A stretch of 64,000 nt of DNA from Coprinus comatus (Eukaryota; Basidiomycota; Agaricomycetes; Agaricales; Agaricaceae), in contig JAWPGT010000039.1 of assembly GCA_034638255.1 (NCBI GenBank), forward strand, positions 62,001 through 126,000, in the 5' to 3' direction. Under the pieces are notes generated by a model, which was not told where the DNA came from, did no database searches, and was given only the letters and a program-made list of their open reading frames with translations. The translations under genes and the position numbers were made by a program. Of this stretch, positions 32,917 to 44,259 are shown in pieces; position 1 is the first letter of the stretch; each line of letters begins with the position of its first letter.

Positions 32917-35900
32917 ATGTCTGACGATAGCGCTAGCAACCACTCGGAGCAGATGGAGCTGTTGGAGAGGCCATACGACGTCTCCTTAGTCCCGGACGTA
33001 TACCTCGATGGGGCTGGAGATGTGCCTGCGGATGCCTTGGGTCAAGAAGTAGCATGGGAAAATGCAAGGGAGAAAGTTCGCATAGACGATTTTGAGCAAA
33101 GTTTTGTTAACAGCCAGCGGTATAAATTGACGGTAGATAAGTTGAGGATCTTGCAGGAAGAGAAGCGGGCGTCGGAGGCAATTAGATTGCTAGGGAGGCG
33201 TCACTACGTTGTGGTGGACGACCAATACCTTGCCGATGGTAAATCGCCGGCGCTAGATTGGAATTTCAATGAGGTACGGCTGGACATGATGGTGGTGGTT
33301 GGAAATGGAATTGGACTTTCGACCTTCCTCCCAAACTCACGGAGTCACCATGCTATTTCTTTCACTATCGACGTCCAGCGCCCAAACCGACAGTTTCGAG
33401 CCAAAAACGTCATGCTGGGTTTTGATCCCGCCGGTTCAATGCTATGGGCGGGAAAGAACCATAGGGATGAAGAGATGTGGATTGGTTTTGTCCCAGAAAC
33501 GTTTCTGGGTCGAAACTTAGTTAACTCAGCTAGGTCCTCAAATAGAGGTCTATCCACTTGCATTTCACAAAAGCACTATCGTCAATTTTTCATGTTTCTT
33601 GCCCATATGATGTCCCATTGCGGAGTATCGGACATCTACGTCAACAATGAATACCCCGATGTATCCTCTGACAAGGAGTGGAAAGCAGCAACCAACTTCC
33701 AGTAAGCATGAAATGGTTGTTTATCGCCATCGATTTTATGCTAAAGCTTCAACATTTGCTGTGGTAGTGAACGAAAGCCTACATTAAGCCTCCAAAAAAT
33801 GAAACAGTTAAACAGGGCACTCAAAGTCAACTGGAGAGCCTGGGTAAACGATTCCCCTGACCACTATCGAGATGATGGGTTTTGGAACTCTAGGGTTCCA
33901 ATATCGATTACGTCCTTGTATGGACAAAATCAGGTCTTTGGGAGGTATCAAGAAGAGACAAGAAACTGGCAGGATGATCGCGATTTTTCACAAGTGCGAT
34001 TTCTCAATGTTGCATTGGCAACTGAGATATGGTGAGCGGGGACGTTTTCAGCTGTGACGGATAGCTCGTCGGTAACTCGTTCTCCCTATTACAGCGTACG
34101 AAAGATACTTGGATACAAAAACGAAAAAATCATAGACCTTATGGACCAGACGAAAGGCGAGATATATGACATGGCAGACAAGGATATGAGGAGGAAACTC
34201 ACAGTCAGCCAACTCAAGGGTTTACCCTATGAGGATGAAAGGGGGGTGCCGGTTGAAGTATATGATCAGCATGGGCTAAGAATTCAACGTCGGCGGGCCC
34301 AATTTTTTGACAACGAGCCCTCCTATGGGTTGTTATTCGATGGTAAACGACTAGAAGAACTGTTACAGCTCAACCCTGAGCTACAAAAGGGGGGTGAAGT
34401 TGCAGTCAAGTGCAACTTTTTTCCCCAAATGGGATTGCCATCGGTTGGGCACTTTCAAGCCCAAGGTCTGTTACCAGCATGCCGACCAGCGGTTATGGAC
34501 ATTGACAGTGAGGTGGAGAATCAGAATGATGCAGCAGGTCAGGTGGAGGAAGCGGATGGTGCAGAAAATGGGGTAGTCGTCCAAGGACATGCAACACAGG
34601 CCTATAATTCCGCAATGCATCGTCTTCGAGGAAGAGGGGGGCAACACCACGAGGCCCAGTTAGGTCTTTTTACCCGTGCTCTTGCTGGGTTGCTGTCAAG
34701 GACAGGAAAAGGGAGAGGGGTGGCAAGGGATGTAATTGAAAGATTGAGGAACATGTATCCACATGACGAATTTGTGGCAAAGATGGATGGCGAAATTGGG
34801 ACTGATTTGCGCGTAGAAAATTGCTATTCAATAAATGTCCAGCAAGTGAATAAGGATCGGCAAAATGGAATGTGAGCAATTCACTTATTTTTCATAAGTT
34901 TCATTTGGGATTCACAAACATAACAGGTACATTTACAATCATATCCTTTTTCCTTTAGCCAGGATCTTCAATCATCAGGAGATACAAACCCTGATGAAAG
35001 AACACATTGTTGTGTTCACGCCTATTGTAGGCCTCCTGATTTGTTTGTATATTGGAACCCCATTGATACTGAGTCCTCTAGGCATATCCTGCTATCTACT
35101 CTTGGGTTACATATCCGCTCACTTCCCTTGTGGAAAGGCTATTTACCTCATTGGTGCCAAGGGATGATGATCCTGAGCAGGTGTTAACTTACAGGACGAC
35201 ACGGGCACTATACATTTCCCGAGTGGAATTGTGCTCCGTAGTAGAAAGGTGCATGAATTATTTGCATACTGGTAACATGGCTGTAATTGCAACTTCAACT
35301 ATGAACCCACTGTGGGCTGGTTATGGAATTGCAAGGGATTCATATCCCTGCTTGAACCCCCACATGGTTGACCTTACAACCCTCAGTGTCCGCTTAGACC
35401 ATTGGCCCATGGACCACACTGGCTTACGTCCACTCAGTTCCTCTAGAACTGCGCAAATATACAACTATGGTGAAGATCACTATAATGTAGGGATCAATCT
35501 TTATTTTATGATTAATAAATCATTCATCGTTTCTTCAGGCATTCTTTGCAGTGTTTGCAGTCGAGGTTCTGAATGCAAAGCCTATTCCAGAAAATGTCAC
35601 TGGCCGCAGTGCTCTCTTGCACCGAAGTCAAAACCTCTGCGACCTAGTGGTGGAAATTTTTATTATGGATTGTTTCCAGTTTGTAAGCGCCTCTTTTGAT
35701 CCAGATATCAAGAGGCAAATGAATTCAAGGGTGGAACGAATAAGGATGTGGGGAAAAGATAGAGAAAAGGCATTAAAGGGGTGGAGGAAAGCAAATAATC
35801 CCCTGAGCTGGGGGACAGACCCTGAAACTGTGCCTGACAACTATGCAAACTTGATGGTGGTTCATGCACAGGACAGAGGCAGGATTGACCAGGCGCTAAA

Positions 35901-37862
35901 CAGGTCTGCTGACTCACTGGGGTGGTATGGTGTAATGGAGACGGTTATAGAGCACATGGATAAAGGCGGGAAGGTACATGCTCCTTTGCACAAAAATGGG
36001 ATGCTTGCACAGCTACTTCCCATAGTACTAGAGGAACTACGAGAAAATGCTCCAATCAGCAACGCAGTCACGTTGGAAAAACGTAGCAATCAATGGATAA
36101 GCTCTCTACTCAGTAGGAGATTTATGGAAAGGAATGTTCATTTTATCCCATGGTATCGGAATGGTCCCCACAAAAGGCGACTGCCTGAAGCAACTTGGTG
36201 GCTTCATCTCAACAACAACGTCCGACCTAAACATTCCATCGATATGATAGCAAATGAGCCCATTACTTCTCAGGAAATTGCTCACCATGCTACCCAAGAG
36301 GTTGTTAAGAACGACCCAGTGGGCCCATGGTTCATGTCCAACATTAGACTCTGTGATATGCCGCGCACAAATTGGAGTAAACAAATTCCACCAGTAGAAT
36401 GGGCAATCGAGCATGCACACATAGACCAGGAATACTTTGGCAAAAACGACAAGCACAAAGAGCATTCAGACACCACCATTCCAGACAACTACCAGTTTGC
36501 ATTTCAACAACTTCGTATGTCGGAATGGAAACATCATATGGTAATTGTGTGGTCGATCCTATTTACTTCGCTGCTCCCCAACATTTGGCTCACCAACAAG
36601 TTGGACCTACAGAAGATTCGCAATCCCCATGAGGTAACAGCAGGAATTAGGCAGGCGGAGTGGGGTAAAGCAAAGAAGAAGGGTCAAAAGAACCCAAAGG
36701 AGTTTCTTGTTCAGCTTGGAACATTCATTTTTGTCCTTCTAGACTCAAAATCACCACTCCGGGTTAAACTGCAGGGCGCGCGTGGTTTTGGGGATTCTTG
36801 GTCGTCCAAACACTGTATGTCACATAGTACCTTACCTTACCCGCGAGAATTTCTAAATTCTAGACCTTCTCAGCACTGAAGGGGATCACCCCTACTACCA
36901 TGGTAAAGATGGGCCTGGCCAAGGTAACTGGCCCAAATTTCTTCCCAAAACACAAGTTGGGCAGCAACTGGGAAATCGAGAGCGATGTGGTGATGCAGAA
37001 GAGGTATAGGGTTGTCATGGATTTTCTGACCAAAAAGGACAATGGCGTTTACTTAGCAATCGAATTCATATTTGGCGAGGCGGCTTCCAGGTTTGCTGTG
37101 AGCCAAGGCCATGCCAGAATACTTGAGCGACAACTTCCCAAGCCACAGGAAGTCAACTACCCTGCTAAAAACCCTGCAGCATTGCCTTCATCTTATCAAC
37201 AATCATCGCCTTCGTCTCTTGATGACGAGATGGATGTGGATTCCAACACTGACATGGAAGCTAGGCAATCACAGAAGGGTAACAGTGGGGTCTATCCCTT
37301 TCCTCTTCGCCGCTCCCCTCTTCCATGGGATGTTGAGGATGAGATGGACACGGATGGGAACGATTTTTCACAAGGGAAGGGGAAGGGAAAGGGGAAAGGA
37401 AAGGAAAGGGAGACGACTGGGATGAACTCCCTTGAACTCCACAATCCACAATCTGACGATGGCATGTTTGACTTCTACCCCCCTCAAAAAGAGCTTTCTT
37501 TTGAGGGGCTTTTGCAACCAAACATACGTAGAACATCCTGGGAGCTTCCCACAAAAAACAACACTAGGGGCCTCAAGCGGCAACCCCCGCGAAAAAGTGT
37601 TGTACAAAACGAAGCATCCCACTATGGACCTCCCTCGCATGAAGCTGAGAGCAGCCAGCATGCCTCTCGTCGGTCGGAAGCCAACAGAGAAAGGTCAAGA
37701 TCCCCCCTTCATCTCCGTTCCTCAGTGAAAGCCACCACCCTTGTCCGCCAGAGGGAACGCCAAATAAAACTTGCATTCGCTACAACCCCCATTGTCCCCA
37801 GCACAAGGAGAAGTCGAACCCGTCCACCATTGGAAGATGTAATTGATTTAACCTCCGACTAG
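32917..37862 (+). CDS. large protein of unknown function (about 1,515 residues)
   Basis: Seven exons (32917-33701, 33768-34031, 34095-34871, 34959-35153, 35195-35469, 35552-36814, 36874-37862) sum to 4,548 nt, exactly 1,516 codons with the stop. Start MSDDSASNHSEQMELLERP. The N-terminal third has RRHYVVVDDQYLADGKSPAL, VMLGFDPAGSMLWAGKNHRD and EEMWIGFVPETFLGRN; then VRKILGYKNEKIIDLMDQTK, CVHAYCRPPDLFVYWNPID, a helical middle (NRSADSLGWYGVMETVIEHM) and TGPNFFPKHKLGSNWEIESD. The C-terminal 280 residues are disordered, with a KGKGKGKGKGKE run and a final VIDLTSD that fits a SUMO-interacting motif. I do not recognise the fold. No stop or frameshift over 4.9 kb argues for selection. It follows the dioxygenase on the same strand. 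Could be a transposase-like or chromatin protein; unproven. Confidence 0.75.
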
Positions 37863-38671
37863 AGTAGCTGGTAGTTATTCCACGGGTTTCATACAGGGGC
37901 TTATTCATTTCATTTCCCTTTTCTTCTTTTTCTTTATCCTAAAAATTTGCTGTCATCCTAGGATCTGATAAATACAATTGATTGTTTATTGTGTGGGGAT
38001 AAGTTCAAGTTTAGAGAGCGAGTATGAAGTGGAAATATGGAAAGAATCTGTAAAATAAGTTAGAGAGAGAGAATGCGGGGGAAAGAAAACTTGAACTCCA
38101 TTAAAGGGCGTTGCCCGTATATAAAATACAAAACACATGCAGTAAAACATATGCTAAGGGGTGGAAATGAGAGAGACATGAGATTGCGAAACATTAGAGT
38201 AAACGAACGGCCACGAGTGACATGGTTTATTATCTAAAAACGCCCTTAGCGGGCAGGGTTGCACCCTTTGAAGCATTAGAAATGACGGAAATTAAAGTCC
38301 GGACGTAAAATAGACCTAAAACAAAAGCAATGATAGGGAGAATAATGAAGAAATAAGAAGAAAATGAGAAGAAAAAGAAAAGATAAAATAAGACGAAATC
38401 GGAAAGGATAACGAACGATCCTATTGGCTGCACTTAGCCATTCTGGTGCACCCACAATTGAAAGCAGCACCTATGACCCTGTTCATAGCGATACTCTGAA
38501 AAGTAGTTAGGCCATAAAATTTCACCACAACGCCTCAGCCATGCCATTCACTGTTGGACAGCATTTCTTGTAACCTTAGTGTGACGGGCGCCAACCTATT
38601 GTGACTATATGCGCATATAACTCATGTCTTTGTTCAAGCCTATCGCTACTAATCACACGTTATATTAGTTA
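37863..38671. other. intergenic, AT-rich
   Basis: Convergent space between the large gene and the FHA gene. Contains a GAGAGAGA run near 38065, a TATATAAAA word at 38117 and hydrophobic but low-complexity short ORFs on the minus strand that I do not consider genes. Confidence 0.4.
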
Positions 38672-39043
38672 TCATAAAGTGGCAGCAGCAGCAGTGGGTT
38701 GGGTGAGAGCCCATTTGGTCCTGTGCTGGTCCAAATGAGTAGATACAGTTGCTAATGACAGTTTGTTTCCTTCTCTGAGAATCATCGTTATTCCTTTACC
38801 GAGTTTCATGCCATTGATATAAGTTCCATTACTCGACCTATCTGTGAGTGTAACCACTGAATCTTGCGCTTCTGATCCATCCCAAGAAATGTCACGATGA
38901 TGATTGTTGATTCTAGAGCCGGTCAAGATGACGCGGTCGTTTGAGTTTCGACTAAGCACGTAGTTTGGCTGAGTTCTCCAAAAGTCTATGCATGCGACGA
39001 GAGAGTTGCAAGGCTGAAGATAACCCCAGAGATGGCTGTCCAT
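38672..39043 (-). CDS. stand-alone FHA-domain protein, Chk2-type
   Basis: FHA domains bind phosphothreonine peptides in DNA-damage signalling. Single exon of 123 residues from ATG 39043-39041. The start MDSHLWGYLQPCNSLVA matches the beginning of Chk2/Rad53-type FHA domains in agaric kinases; then NYVLSRNSNDRVILTG, SRINNHHRDISWDGSE and the diagnostic TDRSSNGTYINGMKLGKG. The GR usually found before the first loop is SR here. The kinase domain that follows in Chk2 is absent; the frame ends after AAAATL. Either a truncated kinase copy or a free phosphopeptide-binding module. Confidence 0.8.
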   Translation of the reverse strand: MDSHLWGYLQPCNSLVACIDFWRTQPNYVLSRNSNDRVILTGSRINNHHRDISWDGSEAQDSVVTLTDRSSNGTYINGMKLGKGITMILREGNKLSLATVSTHLDQHRTKWALTQPTAAAATL

Positions 39044-40338
39044 TGAGAGTTCGGAGTAAGAGTCGTGCAGGCTGCTACCGTCCTTTTGAATGAATTGGTG
39101 GTCGTACGTCGTGTACTTCCCAACACAATGTCGTGCGTTGTGCGTGACTTTGGGAGATGGGGTATATTAGCACGGTATGTGATGCCTGAAGCATGTAACC
39201 TTTCCCAATGTAGAGGTGCGCATAGCATGGGAGGAGTATGGTGCATGTTGCATCTCCCGACGCATAGTTGCGTGCAGCATGGGAGGCTAGTGATGCATGT
39301 AGCGCGGTATGTGATGCCTAGTGAAGCACGTTACTTGTCGCGCGTAACGTTCTCTGATGCCGAGTTGCGTGAGGTATGTGAATGTCATCTGATGTCCGCG
39401 TCGCATGAGTGGATCGTGGTGTGTATCGAGGGCATGGAGTTACCCGGCTTTGTTAGATAGCATGTGGCGAAATTGGCGTAGAGGATCCGGACGTATGAAG
39501 TCATGTAGGGTAAGCCCTGAAGCTTGAGCATGTAGTCGCATATTGTACCCATGTGTTACCACCGCCAATCCCAGGAAGAAGAATGGAACCATGGTCAGAG
39601 GCCCGATATACCAAGTTGAACTTTGTAGTGAATCTCACCTGTTTCTAACCCGACCATGCCTTGGAACGCCGTTACACCTCCCCTATGGACCTTGCATTGC
39701 CGCGCCGTAGTTGTCCTGTAGTTCTCTCCGGTGATGCTATCCACCGGTGACTGAGTCTTTTTGGATGCCTCAAAGTCCGCACCTGGTTACAATGGATCGT
39801 TCCTTCCTTCGATCTGGAGCCAGGAGAACCACCAAAACTCTCTACCTAGCCCTCCGAGTTGTGTGATCTCTTGCACTAGGGGTTGTTGTTGACTTTCACG
39901 GAGTGTAATCTTCGCATTGCCCAGAGAAGTGCAGAGTTAGCCATGGATGATAGCGCCAAATAATGAGGCCGTCTTTTGGTCGAAATAGTCCTTGTACGTA
40001 TTATCATTTATAAAGGAAAGTTTGAGTATGGCAAGAGATCTTGCACTGAAGCTTAGGCTTTACCAGTTGCGGCCACGGTCTTCGAAGAAGAGTGAGGAGA
40101 GAGGAGAGAGGAGTGACCGTAACCATAACCGTGACCATCGGCGTTACAAAGACCCGACTCTGCGAGTGGTCGCTATGCTTGTAGTAGACTATTAATATAC
40201 TTGTAGCATTAGAGCATCACATATGGGCATAAATAATATCCAAGTCTTCCATCGCCAGAGTGAGCATTAGAGTCTTGTGTATAGAAATCTACATCCACTT
40301 TCACATGCTTTTATGTAGTAGTAACTCGAATATCCCAT
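39044..40338. other. intergenic with degenerate tandem repeat
   Basis: From 39172 to about 39380 two diverged units of about 129 bp share CGGTATGTGATGCCT and AGCATGGGAGG words. The rest shows only unsupported ORFs. An open plus-strand frame 39065-39460 runs through the repeat and is probably fortuitous. Confidence 0.4.
39172..39380. repeat. diverged ~129-bp tandem repeat
   Basis: CGGTATGTGATGCCT occurs at 39174 and 39304, and GCATGGGAGG at 39225 and 39279, all in the same order and strand. Confidence 0.5.
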
Positions 40339-43300
40339 TCAAACAATCCTGTTACGGTATCTGCGTTCCGTTGTCACTAGTGTGCCCTCTGGTACTGGCA
40401 TTTGTAATCTGCCTCGGGGTCGTTTGGGAGGGTTTTGATCTTGAGAGTCTGGATGGAATAAAAATAACGATAAGTGAACCAAAGGGTTTGGATCTGACAA
40501 TACAATTACTAGATGACCCACGGCGTTTATATGCTACAGCAAGTTGATTTTATCAGCATCCAATTGATCGTTTCTGTGCGGGGGGCATTGTAAATCATAA
40601 ACGTACTTGGTGTAGGGCATAAAGCGGCATCGTCATCCATCAAGTCTTCCATTGCGGTGTCAGGAACAAAGGGGCTGCGTTTGTCACATAAAGCTAGGAT
40701 ATTGCATAGGTTAGAAAAGTCAAGAAACGCTCATTCTTTTGCAAAGTTGGGATTTTCCTTACATGGCATTTCATCAGTGTCTATGGAAGATGTTGTTAGA
40801 TAACATCTTTGGATATAGTTGAATTTAACTCACCAGATATTGAAGGAAGCGCGGTCACTTTGCAAATTATTGAGGGATCTATAACTAATTATGTATCCTG
40901 CATTATCTCATGGGGAATCTGATAATTTGACGTACTGCTTTCGCAGTCATCTTTATCGTTGGCTTCTTCATAGGCATCAGGATCATCGGGGGCACCTGGA
41001 TATATATCAATAATTCATCACCAAATGGCAATTCAGGATGCCCAAAATCAGAAATCAATTTTAGCCAGTAAAACAAAGACATACCTGGTATTATTATTCC
41101 TTCTGAGTGCTGTGTATCTGATAAAGATTCTGAGCGGAGAGGTTAATCAGTTTAATTGAAACGAAGTCCATTTGTATGTACTGACTGGATGAACTAGCAT
41201 CGCTATCCCGTACTATGACTGATTTATCGGTTGCTTGAACATGTAATGAAGAAAACTTTATACCCGGAGAAAATGACAAGGCACTTACCAGGGGCCCGGG
41301 GCTCACGATGTGGATTATTCTATACGTAAATGTTAGGGGGGGAGGCGTTGATCTAATAATTGGCTCACAAGAGATGACGAAGGTGCTTTGCTTTCCGACC
41401 AGCCAGACTTTTGAACGTAGTCTATCTTGACAGGCATGGTAGACGTTATGCTGAAATCGGGATGAGAGGGGTCGTAAGGTTGCTTATGGTGCGATGACTT
41501 CATAAGAGCTAAGCGGTATATGTTGCGACTTATGGCCTGATCAATATAATTTATTATTATTCCAGTCATGTCTCTGTTGATCCAGGCAAACAACACACCC
41601 CTTGTAGTTCGTCCAGAATGGCTCTGATTTCGTCGTTCATAAGTGGCGTATCTGGAGCAGCCAAAACTGATGGTGACGATTCAATTGTTTTCAGTAACTT
41701 TCCAATGCTTTGCCCAGCTTGGCGGAGTATGTTCTCATCAACTCGACGAGTGTTGACAGATTGAAGGTGCACAACAGGACGGTCAGGGATGGACCCTGTT
41801 CCGGTGTCAAGGTTGTCGGGAAATTCCCATGTACTCAACTTCACTGGCCTTCCAACATCAAATTTAACCGTGCGCTTTGCAATGTGCGGCTGTATGTCCG
41901 CTCTGAATGCGTGGCGAAGGTAACGTGCAGCAGCTGATTTGTCCAGTAACCCCTGTCGGTAACTGCTCACGACTTCCTCTTCAATGACAGCCAGAAAGGC
42001 AGGTCGGAGAAAATCCCGCGATTTGTTTTTGGAGACTCCATCTCGCCAATCTTGATGCACCCATTGATTAATTGGCCACCAAGAACAGTGCTTCACATCA
42101 AGCTTCTGTTCTTTTACCGCTTCTGTCATCCATTCAATGAGGTCATCGGCGTCAGACTTGGCGTGTAGGAATGAGCCCTCGAGGTTCTTGTGACTTTGTT
42201 CTCCAGCCTTCAGCGGTCGTGCGGGTATGGGAATTGAATCAAGGTCCAGCTCGAGCTGGTGGAAGAGAGAAATATACTTGAGGGGGAAAAATCCAACCTG
42301 TAAAATTAAATGCATCGTTGTGAAATGAGTTATAACAGGGATTGAACGCATGGCAATAATAGCATCTCTCTTGCTTTCTTCTTTAAACGTCCGGTCCTTA
42401 TTATCCCTTAATGTTTGAAGGGCATAGGTTGAGATGTCTCCTTGACTCAACCCACTGTAGAGGGCCATCGGGCAAATCCAAGAAATAAACTGCGAGTTAC
42501 AACGAATATTACATATTAGGTATATTAATTTGCAAGCAAAACTAGCGACAAACCTCTTGGAGAGCATTGGGCACGCTTTTGAACGTTGATGCAACGCAAG
42601 TTAGACTGTGAGCGGTCAAAAGAGGAAGTCGGGGTGGATAGTGAGGGTTTGGGGTCGGATGGTCATACAAGACCCATTCCAGTTTCGCACGAAAGCCCAT
42701 TGATACAGCATTCTCCCCTTCCGAAACGATTGTTTGATTAGCCATAATCGTCAGCAGTGCATCAATTAGGGCTGTTGAGTAAGTGGCCAGCTGTTTGCTC
42801 CATGAAGGCTCATCTGAAGCTCCAAAACACCAAACTGCTAGTTCTTCATTTGCAATTTTGTTTGCGGACTCCATCAGTTGCGGAGTGATTAAATGCATTT
42901 GTCGATCTATATCGTCACGCAGAAGAGCCTTCCATATTTGGCTGGAGGTGAGCATCCAATCTTCGCCCAGCGGCTGGCCTTGTCGTGGCGGGTATGCTGG
43001 CCACTTTTGTGCACCCAAGCCAAATGGGATAATGGGGTTGAACAGGCCATTCCACACCATTAAGCCGTGGTTAATATAGGTGGTGAGGAACTGCGATTGT
43101 ACAAAAAAAAAAAAAGCAAAGTAAGCAACAGGAGCATCCGTATGCACAATCTTACTTACTCCACCGTTGGTACCAAGCAAATTATCTTTCACCCAAGCCT
43201 TCGACAAAAATTCAGTTTGTTGGAAGTGAGTCCCAAATTGGTAAAGCTTCATTAATATAGCCAATATTTCTTCGTTGTGTAGAATTGTCCCCAAGCCTCT

Positions 43301-44218
43301 ATCAGTTCCTGAAGGCGAAAAACCAGCTAGATATTGCCTAGCACCGTCGGTATCATTGAATGCCAGATATGCACCGTATGTTCCCAAAATTAGGCTAAGC
43401 TTTTCGGAATCAGTTTCAGCATTTTGTACTATTTTCCTATTTCGTGAGATGTAGTTTCCCAGTTTAGTATTATTCCGAATGATATCTAGAGAGATGAACC
43501 ATCATCAGTTCAATACGCGATTTGGAATGAATAAGTACATCATACCTGCATCGTATACTTTGACCCCCCAAGTGGAGATCCTGCGAAGCCGTATACAATA
43601 TTTTGACAACTCATCTATCATCGACTGGGTGACCGCACTACCTGTAATAGTCTCAGAATCTTCCTCGTCATCCGTTAACGCCCGTTTGGCTTTCTTCTTG
43701 GACAGCTTTGGCTTTTTCTCCTTCTGCTCGAGCCTTTCAATCTTCTTTGTTAGCGTTTCCTTGGCATACTGCGATGCCTTTTGGCGATGCTGCCCTCCCA
43801 GTGCCAAAATGTTTCTTGCGGATTCACCAATGGACGACAACTTGAGGACAGGAGCAGTGCCTCCCAAAAGTGGGTCCTTGTTGATGCAGCTGTCCTCAAT
43901 GTGTGGTCGGGGAAGAGCAATGATGATCATTGATTCGTCTCGGAAGGGGTGAAAATCCTCTTCCATAAACTCTTTTGCCAGTCTCCTGACACCCGAGGCA
44001 TTTATGGGTCGATTGTTGTAGTGGCCGAACAAAAGTGGAAGTGGAGGGGAATTGACATCGAACGTGTTAATGGAGATGACGGCTCCGCGTGCGAGTTCTT
44101 CAAGCTCCTCATCTATGTCGATGCCATCGGAATCATCTGGAGAATATTAACCAGGGTAAAGGTGTGATAGAAAAAAGAAAGTATACGCACTAGCCTTCTT
44201 TTTTCCTGGTGGTCTCAT
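40339..44218 (-). CDS. ParB-like domain protein, multi-exon
   Basis: Start ATG 44218-44216 (MRPPGKKKANDSDGIDIDEE after intron 44190-44137). The domain at about residues 45-130 has the two ParB/sulfiredoxin-fold landmarks: NNRPINASGVRRLAKEFMEE (box I) and LALGGQHRQKASQY (box II, GxHRxxA). A Lys-rich linker and acidic DDEEDSET follow, then an exon joined in phase (DIIRNNTKLGNYISRNRK) and long globular exons through 42594-41597. Smaller exons extend to the stop: DKRSPFVPDTAMEDLMDD (about 40660) and DSQDQNPPKRPRGRLQMPVP (40455-40339). In bacteria the fold binds CTP and partition sites or acts as a nuclease; its fungal role is unknown. Function beyond the fold is inference. Confidence 0.65.
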
Positions 44219-44259
44219 GTTCTCGTTAAATACGACCCTAAGTTTTGGCTGTTACTCAC

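Noticed and set aside
38230..38470. Minus-strand ORFs with strongly hydrophobic stretches
   Set aside because: They come from an A-rich/T-rich low-complexity tract, in two competing frames.
39065..39460. 131-codon plus-strand ORF with repeated ARYVMPxEA
   Set aside because: It coincides with a diverged non-coding tandem repeat; no domain, poor start context.
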